A stretch of DNA of 50,139 nt from an uncultured Bacteroidales bacterium (GTDB lineage: Bacteria; Bacteroidota; Bacteroidia; Bacteroidales; WCHB1-69): contig CAMKLG010000017.1 of assembly GCA_946413585.1 (NCBI GenBank), forward strand, positions 1 to 50,139, read 5' to 3'. Of this stretch, positions 7,048-12,891 are shown piece after piece. The position numbers were made by a program, and so were the translations under genes. Position 1 is the stretch's first letter, and every line of letters begins with the position of its first letter. The notes under the pieces were generated by a model. The model did not search any database. It saw nothing but the letters and a program-made list of their open reading frames with translations, and was not told the origin of the DNA.

Positions 7048-9021
7048 TTATTTTCTCTTTTCAAGCTGCTTTTGTTGCTTAACCCGCTGTTGCTGTTGTT
7101 GTTGCTGCTGTTTCAGCATCTGTTGCTGTTGTTTCTGCAACTGCTCCATCTTGAGCTGCCACTTGGATTTCTTCTGCGGTTTCTTCATGTTCTCCTGCAG
7201 GGAGGCGCGCAGTTTGTTTTCATCGATGGCCTTGCGGAAAATGAACATCTGCAAGAAGGTCAACAAGTTGAATAACAAATAGTAATACGTCAGAGCGGAC
7301 GAGAAATTGTTGAACATGAACAGGAACATGATCGGCATCATATACATCATGATGTTCATCATGCGCTGTTGGTCTTTGTTGCCCTGCGTAGGAGCCATCA
7401 GCTTGTTATTCAGCCATGTATAGACCAATGTGGCGATAGTCATGAGGATAGTGAACAAGCTGACGTGGTCGCCATAAAGCGGAATGGGATGGCTGAAATC
7501 CCAAATGGAGTCGTATGTGGAGAGGTCTTCCGCCCACAGGAAGGACTGTTGTCTCAGCTCGTAAGCGGCAGGGAAGAAACGGTACATGGCGATGAGGATC
7601 GGCATCTGCAGCAACATCGGCAGGCAGCCGCCGGCAGGTTTCACTCCCGCGCTTCGATAGAGCGACATGGTGGCCTGCTGTTTCTTCATCATGTCCTCCT
7701 CTTTCGGATATTTTTCGTTAAGAGCCTCAATCTCAGGCTTCAACGCGCGCATCTTGGCGGATGACATGTATGTCTTGTAACTCACCGGCAACACCAGAAT
7801 CTTGATGAAAACGGTGAGTATCAAGATGATAAGGCCGTAACTCAAGCCATAAGCTTCCAACCAGTTGAATACCGGGATAATCACGAAGCGGTTGATCCAA
7901 TGCAGGAGGAAGAAACCCCAACCCAGCGGCACCTGACGTTCCAGCTTCTGATCGTAGCCTTTCAGCAGACGGTATTGGTTCGGACCCACGAACATGTACA
8001 TGCCGAAGTGGCCTTTGTTGAGATCTGCCATCTCGAAATCCAAGGCGGCAGAACAATTCTTCAGCACTTTTGATTCGCTCTTGTCGGGGATCTGCACCTC
8101 CAAAGAGCCCGACGTAAACGTCTGATCCTTAGTCACCAAGCAGGTGGTAAAGAACTGTTGTTTGAAGGCAACCCATTTCAGCGGTGAGGTGAAATCGCGC
8201 TGGTCGGGCTTGCGCTCGTCCAGGTTACCCACTTCGTCGCCATTGTCCATATAATATATAGAGGTAATGTTCTTCTCGTAATCGTAGTTCTTCTCCACGC
8301 ACTTCGGCTGTGCCTCCCACTGAAGCGTGAAGCTGCGTCTGTTCGGATAGAGGTACGATTCCATATTGACCAAATTGATCTCATAATCAAAATGATAGTC
8401 ATCAGGATAGAAGGTGTACAAATATTCTATGTAGGATTTCTGATCCAGGACCTGACATTGAGAGGAATCGGACTGGGCATTGGGATAGATGCGCAAAGAG
8501 AGTTTGTTATGTTTCTCATCCACAACCAGTTCATCGACATTCGCCACAAAGTAGCAATCCGCCGTGGAGATTTCGGTTTGGTCGCGGAGCATCAGTTTCA
8601 TCGCCATCTCGTTGGAGCCGCCTTCGTAGATGACCAAGGGGATCTTCGCGGAATCCTTCGGGGTGTAGCGGTAAATATCCTTCATCTCGATCAACTTGAG
8701 ATAGCCGCCCTTCTTGCTGAAGTGGTAGTACGCTTTATTGGTTTCCACAACATAGTCGTCGTCCTCGCCCACCTGCGCGTTAGAGAATCGCTGCGCGGGT
8801 GTGAGTGCGGTATTGACGGGTGTTTGGGCACTTCGGGAGGTATCCGATTGAGTATCAAGGGCGAGGGTTTTCGCGGCTTCCTCTGCCTCTTTCTCCATTT
8901 CTTCCGCGATCTGCGACTCTTGCGCAGCCCGTTGCTTTTTCACTTGCGAAGTCTGATAGAAGCTAAAGCCCAAGAACAGGGCGAAAATCAGCAACAGACC
9001 AATAACTGTATTCTTATCCAT
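7048..9021 (-). CDS. yidC: Membrane protein insertase YidC
   Basis: Inner-membrane insertase acting with or without SecYEG. The 657-residue protein has an N-terminal anchor (TVIGLLLIFALFLGFSFYQ), a periplasmic beta domain (about 75-370), and a C-terminal five-helix OxaA/YidC core. The core contains VFIKILVLPVSYKTYMSSAK, a GGCLPMLLQMPILIAMYRFF helix and the following hydrophobic helices to FNLLTFLQMFIF. The tail (about 608-657) is highly basic and glutamine-rich, with a run of eight Gln. Such tails are known to help ribosome contact in some YidC homologues. It starts at ATG 9021 with a TACTTTTG box 22 bp upstream. Confidence 0.96.
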   Translation of the reverse strand: MDKNTVIGLLLIFALFLGFSFYQTSQVKKQRAAQESQIAEEMEKEAEEAAKTLALDTQSDTSRSAQTPVNTALTPAQRFSNAQVGEDDDYVVETNKAYYHFSKKGGYLKLIEMKDIYRYTPKDSAKIPLVIYEGGSNEMAMKLMLRDQTEISTADCYFVANVDELVVDEKHNKLSLRIYPNAQSDSSQCQVLDQKSYIEYLYTFYPDDYHFDYEINLVNMESYLYPNRRSFTLQWEAQPKCVEKNYDYEKNITSIYYMDNGDEVGNLDERKPDQRDFTSPLKWVAFKQQFFTTCLVTKDQTFTSGSLEVQIPDKSESKVLKNCSAALDFEMADLNKGHFGMYMFVGPNQYRLLKGYDQKLERQVPLGWGFFLLHWINRFVIIPVFNWLEAYGLSYGLIILILTVFIKILVLPVSYKTYMSSAKMRALKPEIEALNEKYPKEEDMMKKQQATMSLYRSAGVKPAGGCLPMLLQMPILIAMYRFFPAAYELRQQSFLWAEDLSTYDSIWDFSHPIPLYGDHVSLFTILMTIATLVYTWLNNKLMAPTQGNKDQQRMMNIMMYMMPIMFLFMFNNFSSALTYYYLLFNLLTFLQMFIFRKAIDENKLRASLQENMKKPQKKSKWQLKMEQLQKQQQQMLKQQQQQQQQRVKQQKQLEKRK

Positions 9022-9042
9022 TTTCTAATTTTAAATTGGCGG

Positions 9043-9050
9043 CAAAAGTA
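9043..9050 (-). promoter_or_regulatory. -7 promoter box for yidC
   Basis: TACTTTTG on the minus strand, 22 bp upstream of the yidC ATG, matches TAnnTTTG. The short leader is normal for this phylum. Confidence 0.65.
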
Positions 9051-9200
9051 CAAAAAAATCGGGAATGCTCAGTATGGAAATGTTGGATGTTTGCTTTGGG
9101 CTTCAGGCGAACCACACAACCGGATCGGGGCCGCATTCATAAGTATTATAACAGATTGTTTTTCGGTCGTGTGAAGTGCAACGTGAATTTATAAGGACAT

Positions 9201-9225
9201 AAAAAAAGCGGCTTTTCAGCCGCTT
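9201..9225 (-). terminator. Rho-independent terminator after tRNA-Lys
   Basis: On the minus strand AAGCGGC pairs with GCCGCTT around a six-base loop (TGAAAA), followed by a run of T. It lies immediately 3' of the tRNA. Confidence 0.8.
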
Positions 9226-9228
9226 CTG

Positions 9229-9301
9229 TGTCCCCTCAGGGACTCGAACCCTGGACCCATTGATTAAGAGTCAATTGCTCTACCAACTGAGCTAAGGAGA
9301 C
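9229..9301 (-). tRNA. tRNA-Lys (CTT anticodon)
   Basis: Read on the minus strand, the 73-nt cloverleaf starts GTCTCCT and ends AGGGGAC plus discriminator A, giving a 7-bp acceptor stem with one T-G pair. The D arm is AGCTCAGTTGGTAGAGC. The anticodon stem ATTGA/TCAAT encloses the loop CTCTTAA, so the anticodon is CTT (Lys). The T arm is CAGGG-TTCGAGT-CCCTG. CCA is not encoded. A terminator follows and a -7 box lies 29 bp upstream. Confidence 0.95.
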
Positions 9302-9329
9302 ATTGTTTTTTCCTTTGCTTTTGCGGTTG

Positions 9330-9356
9330 CAAAAATACATTTTTTTTCTATTTTTG
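9330..9356. promoter_or_regulatory. Divergent, mirror-image -7 boxes (tRNA-Lys and adenosyltransferase)
   Basis: CAAAAATA at 9330-9337 reads TATTTTTG on the minus strand towards the tRNA. TATTTTTG at 9349-9356 reads on the plus strand towards the gene at 9371. Together with flanking TTG/CAA they form an 11-bp inverted repeat, TTGCAAAAATA and TATTTTTGCAA. Confidence 0.6.
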
Positions 9357-9370
9357 CAAAAAAAATTGTG

Positions 9371-9910
9371 ATGAAAATTTATACACGTACAGGAGACAAG
9401 GGAACTACCTCATTATCAGACGGTTCAAGGGTGTCAAAAAATGATATTTTGCTTCATGCATACGGCACAGTTGACGAGTTGAACAGCTTCATCGGGGTGG
9501 TAATTTCGCAGATTTCGGAAGAATTTCTGACAAAAGTGCAAAATGAGCTCTTCGTGGTGGGCGGCATGTTGGCCACCCCGATTTCGAATTGGGAGAAGTA
9601 TTGGAACGTGGATCGGCTGACCGAATTCACGAACGAGTTAGAGCATGAGATTGACCGGATGAGCGCCGAACTCGAACCCATGCGCGGGTTCATATTGCCA
9701 CAAGGCAGCAAACTGATTGCCGACACACATGTTTGTCGCACCGTTTGCCGTCGCGCCGAGCGCTATGTCGTGGCTCTGATGGAGGTCGATGCAGCCTATC
9801 AAAAAGTGCAGGTTTTGCTGAATCGGCTGTCCGATTTCTTCTTTATTTTGGCCAGATATTTCCACAAAAAGGAAAACATTTCCGAAACTCTCTATCAATC
9901 AGCGAAATAA
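9371..9910 (+). CDS. Cob(I)alamin adenosyltransferase, PduO type
   Basis: Transfers the adenosyl group of ATP to cob(I)alamin to make coenzyme B12. The 179 residues begin MKIYTRTGDKGTTSLSDGSR, the ATP-binding PduO/MMAB signature, then HAYGTVDELNSFIGVV. The conserved C-terminal part has CRRAERYVVAL and LNRLSDFFFILARYF. Length and helices fit a trimeric PduO enzyme. ATG 9371 is preferred; a GTG one codon upstream is in frame. Its -7 box ends 14 bp upstream, leaving a very short leader. Confidence 0.93.
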   Translation: MKIYTRTGDKGTTSLSDGSRVSKNDILLHAYGTVDELNSFIGVVISQISEEFLTKVQNELFVVGGMLATPISNWEKYWNVDRLTEFTNELEHEIDRMSAELEPMRGFILPQGSKLIADTHVCRTVCRRAERYVVALMEVDAAYQKVQVLLNRLSDFFFILARYFHKKENISETLYQSAK

Positions 9911-9925
9911 AAATTTAAAAAAAAG

Positions 9926-9956
9926 TTGACTTTTTCAGTTTAATATTATACTTTTG
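9926..9956 (+). promoter_or_regulatory. Complete Bacteroidota promoter upstream of DUF2795 gene
   Basis: A TTG (-33 element) at 9926-9928 is separated by 20 bp from TACTTTTG at 9949-9956. This is the cleanest -33/-7 pair in the window. Confidence 0.75.
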
Positions 9957-9995
9957 CGCCCTAAAAATTCAAACCATTAAATAAACGACAAAACT

Positions 9996-10217
9996 ATGTA
10001 TTGGACATTAGAATTAGCCACCCGATTAGAGGACGCTCCATGGCCAGCAACCCGCGACGAGTTGCTGGATTATGCCATCCGTTCCGGCGCCCCGATGGAA
10101 GTAATTGAGAACCTTCAGGAAATCGACGATGAAGGGGAAACCTACGACTCCATCGAAGACATCTGGCCGGATTATCCATCCAAAGAGGATTTCTTCTTCA
10201 ACGAGGACGAGTACTAA
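9996..10217 (+). CDS. DUF2795 domain-containing small acidic protein
   Basis: A 73-residue protein starting MYWTLELATRLEDAPWPATR, followed by a helical part DELLDYAIRSGAPMEVIENL and an acidic C-terminus ending FFFNEDEY. This matches the DUF2795 family, short Bacteroidota proteins of unknown function. It has its own promoter (9926-9956) and terminator (10269-10293), so it is a single-gene transcript, which suggests good expression. No signal peptide or metal site is seen. Confidence 0.85.
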   Translation: MYWTLELATRLEDAPWPATRDELLDYAIRSGAPMEVIENLQEIDDEGETYDSIEDIWPDYPSKEDFFFNEDEY

Positions 10218-10268
10218 GCCTCCCCGACTATCGAATGTTCATTAATTAACTGAAAATCATTGAGAAAG

Positions 10269-10293
10269 CGCGCTAATATGGCGCGTTTTTTTT
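10269..10293 (+). terminator. Rho-independent terminator after DUF2795 gene
   Basis: CGCGC (10269-10273) pairs with GCGCG (10281-10285), followed by eight T residues. Confidence 0.8.
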
Positions 10294-10311
10294 CTATTTC
10301 GGCATCAAGAC

Positions 10312-10339
10312 AAAAAAAAGACCCGCCGAAGCGGGTCTT
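10312..10339 (-). terminator. Rho-independent terminator for the PepSY-like gene pair
   Basis: AAGACCCGC (10318-10326) pairs with GCGGGTCTT (10331-10339) around CGAA. On the minus strand the stem is followed by a run of eight T. It lies 22 bp past the stop of the gene at 10362. Confidence 0.85.
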
Positions 10340-10361
10340 AAGGGTTTATGATGTATGAAAC

Positions 10362-10772
10362 TTAATCGGCGTACATGAAATTGCCGTTTTTGTCGAACTT
10401 CAAGTCTATGTTGTTATTGAGTTCCACATCATATTCTCTGAAATCTTTATCAATCTTGACAATGAAGTTGGTCGGGAACTGTGCTTGAACGTATGCCAAG
10501 ATGGTCGGAGGGATAACTGCTGCCGGAATCTCGGTCAAATGGCAATCCACTTTCTCCCATTCTCCCTTGCGCGTGAACTCAATCTCCGTCCCATCCTTCA
10601 GCACCACGTCATATTTACCGTCATCTTTCATGGCAGAGAGGAAACCGACATCCTTAAAGTTTTGATTGATAAACTGTTGCGCCTGCTGGGGAAGCTTTTC
10701 GAAAGTAAGAGGACGATCACAGGACACAAATGCCAATGCCATGACACCCATTAAAACTATTAACTTTCTCAT
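10362..10772 (-). CDS. PepSY-like (BLIP-type) periplasmic lipoprotein
   Basis: A 136-residue product starting MRKLIVLMGVMALAFVSCDR; the lipobox-like FVSC indicates signal peptidase II processing. The body carries two successive PepSY-like units (pfam11396 type): LPQQAQQFINQNFKDVGFLS then YDVVLKDGTEIEF with a WEKVDC step, and IPPTILAYVQAQFPTNFIV then YDVELNNNIDLKFDKNGNF. Such proteins are often induced periplasmic or outer-membrane proteins of unknown ligand. It is a close paralogue of the upstream gene at 10817-11233, probably in the same transcript, with a terminator immediately downstream. Confidence 0.85.
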   Translation of the reverse strand: MRKLIVLMGVMALAFVSCDRPLTFEKLPQQAQQFINQNFKDVGFLSAMKDDGKYDVVLKDGTEIEFTRKGEWEKVDCHLTEIPAAVIPPTILAYVQAQFPTNFIVKIDKDFREYDVELNNNIDLKFDKNGNFMYAD

Positions 10773-10816
10773 ATTCAAAAATTTAATGCATTAAAGACTC
10801 TGTGAAAACGAGATGA

Positions 10817-11233
10817 TTAATCAGCGTACAAGAAATTGCCGTTCGCGTCGAACTTCAATTCTATATCATTATTGAGTTCAATCTCATAACCATTGTACTT
10901 TTTGTTTATTTTGACAATGATTGTGTTAGGAAATTGCGCTTTCACATATTTTGTGATGTTTGCGGGCACAATTGCGGCAGGCACGGCCGTAGTGTGGCAA
11001 TCCACCTCTTTCCAGTCACCCTGAGCGGTGAAATCAATCTCCGTACCGTTTTTCAGCGTGACCTCATATCGGCCGTCATCCAACTTTGCAGACAAGAAGC
11101 CAACACTTTTAAAATGCTGATTGATAAATTGTTGAGCCTTTTGTGGCAAATTATTAAACGATACAGGCTGATCGTTGCTAGCCATGGCATTCAACGTGAA
11201 AAATCCTAAAAGGATAAGCAAAAACTTTTTCAT
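10817..11233 (-). CDS. PepSY-like (BLIP-type) periplasmic protein
   Basis: A 138-residue product starting MKKFLLILLGFFTLNAMASN, with an ordinary signal peptide cut near AMA-SN and no lipobox, unlike its neighbour. It has the same two-unit body: LPQKAQQFINQHFKSVGFLS, YEVTLKNGTEIDF, WKEVDC, and KYVKAQFPNTIIVKI followed by YEIELNNDIELKFDANGNF. An upstream in-frame start would add ten residues ahead of the signal peptide and is less likely. A -7 box lies at 11278-11285. It forms a tandem duplicate with 10362-10772. Confidence 0.85.
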   Translation of the reverse strand: MKKFLLILLGFFTLNAMASNDQPVSFNNLPQKAQQFINQHFKSVGFLSAKLDDGRYEVTLKNGTEIDFTAQGDWKEVDCHTTAVPAAIVPANITKYVKAQFPNTIIVKINKKYNGYEIELNNDIELKFDANGNFLYAD

Positions 11234-11277
11234 TTTATTATAATTTTTGTGAACAATTATCACTAGAATTCAGACGA

Positions 11278-11285
11278 CAAAAATA
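11278..11285 (-). promoter_or_regulatory. -7 promoter box for the PepSY-like pair
   Basis: TATTTTTG on the minus strand lies 45 bp upstream of the MKKFLL start and matches TAnnTTTG. Confidence 0.6.
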
Positions 11286-11413
11286 CAAAAAACATTCATT
11301 TGTAATACTTTCCAATATTATTTTATTGTAAAATTTCTTCAGGAGCAACACTTCCTTCTCGTTCAAGAAAGTCTATCCCCGAAATATCTCTACAAACAAA
11401 CCGCAAAAAATTG

Positions 11414-11421
11414 TACTTTTG
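11414..11421 (+). promoter_or_regulatory. -7 promoter box for the membrane AraC-type regulator
   Basis: TACTTTTG followed by CCGCC. The first in-frame TTG (11411) overlaps this box, so it cannot be the translation start if the box is used. Confidence 0.6.
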
Positions 11422-11452
11422 CCGCCCAATCAAATCAATAACCAATAACCAA

Positions 11453-12646
11453 TTGCTCACCACCCACCTCATATTATTCGCCGCCAACCTGACCTTCATC
11501 GTCACCCACCTTTACGGATGGCTACTGAAGTGGTTCTACCATCCCAAAGCTTACGGGGAGCACTTTCGCGAGTTGTTCCCGGCGCAGCGGATCGTGGGGG
11601 CGACCTACCTGCTGCAGATTTTCGAACTCCCCTACCTGCTGCAGATCGGCGATAGCGACGCGCTGATCTTCGTCAATGCCTTCTCGCTGCTCTTCCTCTC
11701 CATCCAGTTGATCGTCATGAGCGAAATCTATTTCTTCCCAAAGCAGAAACATAGGCGACAATACCCCTTGCTTTATCTGCCGGCATTGATCGTGCTAATA
11801 CCCATGTTCCTGCAGACCATGAAAATCATCCCCCTCCCCGAGGGCTGGCGTACTTGGGTCATAGTAGCTGTGAGCATCCTCTTTGCCTTCTACTTCGGGC
11901 TTAATATCCACATGCTCTGGAGAATAGCAAAGGCCGTGCGGCGTGCCAACGAGGAACAGTACGCCGACAGCGACGACTTCCCCGTGCGCTTCGCCAACAT
12001 CATCAAATGGATGCCCACTTTCGTCATCATATTGTTAGCCATCAACTTCTATGCCGACGACCCGTGGATGAAGTTTGCCCATGACATCTTCTTCATCTTT
12101 GCCAACGTCTGGTTCTGTATCCTAACCCTTAACCCTTGGCGGAAAGTCAATTCGGAATTCTCCATTCAGCATTCAGAATTAGAGACTCAAGAGTCGGAAT
12201 TAAAAGAAGTGGAAGATGATAACAACAATGATACTGAAGAAGAAGATGATGATGATGATATCACTTCGGGGTTGACGGAGCGAAACAGCGAAAGCATCCA
12301 TCTTTTGAGCGATGCCAAGTACGACGAGCTGGCGCGCCGCCTTGAGAAGTTGCTCTCCGAAGACCACATCTTCACCGAGCCGCACATCACCATCGACACG
12401 CTCATCCAGCACCTCGGCACCAACACCAAGTACCTCGCCGAAGTGATTCGTCGCAGCGGCTACCAATCCTTCTATGACATGATCAGCCAGCACCGCGTGC
12501 GCTACGCCATCGCCCTTATCCATCAACATCCCGACGAACTTTTGGCCGATATCTCCGACCGTTGCGGATTCTCCTCCCAAGCCTCCATGGCCAAAGCCTT
12601 CAAAGCCCAGGGGAAAGAACCGCCGTCACGGTATAGAGCCTATTGA
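11453..12646 (+). CDS. Membrane-anchored AraC family transcriptional regulator
   Basis: About 397 residues. The N-terminal half holds six to seven hydrophobic helices (for example LLTTHLILFAANLTFIVTHL, TWVIVAVSILFAFYFGLNIH and FVIILLAINFYA). Then comes a highly acidic linker (EVEDDNNNDTEEEDDDDD), and a C-terminal AraC DNA-binding domain (IDTLIQHLGTNTKYLAEVIR then ISDRCGFSSQASMAKAFKAQ). The layout suggests a membrane sensor controlling nearby genes. The start is uncertain: no ATG lies near the N-terminus, and TTG 11453 is the first plausible codon beyond the promoter. The linker contains a segment (NSEFSIQHSELE) encoded by intergenic-type repeat DNA. The giant surface gene begins 245 bp downstream. 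Confidence 0.78.
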   Translation: MLTTHLILFAANLTFIVTHLYGWLLKWFYHPKAYGEHFRELFPAQRIVGATYLLQIFELPYLLQIGDSDALIFVNAFSLLFLSIQLIVMSEIYFFPKQKHRRQYPLLYLPALIVLIPMFLQTMKIIPLPEGWRTWVIVAVSILFAFYFGLNIHMLWRIAKAVRRANEEQYADSDDFPVRFANIIKWMPTFVIILLAINFYADDPWMKFAHDIFFIFANVWFCILTLNPWRKVNSEFSIQHSELETQESELKEVEDDNNNDTEEEDDDDDITSGLTERNSESIHLLSDAKYDELARRLEKLLSEDHIFTEPHITIDTLIQHLGTNTKYLAEVIRRSGYQSFYDMISQHRVRYAIALIHQHPDELLADISDRCGFSSQASMAKAFKAQGKEPPSRYRAY

Positions 12647-12654
12647 CTGTTGGC

Positions 12655-12702
12655 TAGGGTTTAAGGTTTAGGGTTTAGGGTTTAGGGTTTAGGGTTTAGG
12701 GA
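12655..12702. repeat. TTTAGGG heptamer repeat (telomere-like)
   Basis: Six near-perfect tandem TTTAGGG units follow the AraC-type gene. They resemble plant telomere repeats by chance and belong to this genome's family of GGGTTA-like intergenic words. Confidence 0.8.
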
Positions 12703-12741
12703 TGAGAGCCTAAGTTCCTACTCCAAAGTCATCTGCAACGC

Positions 12742-12818
12742 TTTTTCCTCTAGACGGAAAATTTTTCCTCTAGGCGGAAAACAATGTTCTTCTTGTGGAA
12801 ATTTCCGCAGGAGGAAAA
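12742..12818. promoter_or_regulatory. Three-copy 20-bp element upstream of the giant surface gene
   Basis: Copy 1 (12742-12761) and copy 2 (12762-12781) are exact tandem 20-mers except one base. Each has TTTTTCCTCTA followed by CGGAAAA. A third copy at 12802-12818 is inverted (TTTCCGCAGGAGGAAAA). They sit 21-97 bp before the -7 box at 12839, where an activator would bind. The AraC-type regulator immediately upstream is the obvious candidate, by inference. Confidence 0.55.
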
Positions 12819-12838
12819 TCCATTACATATATAAGTAG

Positions 12839-12846
12839 TACTTTTG
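12839..12846 (+). promoter_or_regulatory. -7 promoter box of the giant surface gene
   Basis: TACTTTTG followed by CGGCC. No good TTG -33 element is present at the right distance, which would fit an activator-dependent promoter. The TTG inside the box is in frame with the gene but must be untranslated if this box is used. Confidence 0.65.
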
Positions 12847-12891
12847 CGGCCAAAATTTTTAACAGTTACATTCGTAAAAGAAACTACCATT

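Noticed and set aside
12655..12702. Telomere or linear replicon end
   Set aside because: TTTAGGG units lie between two ordinary bacterial genes and similar words are scattered in other gaps.
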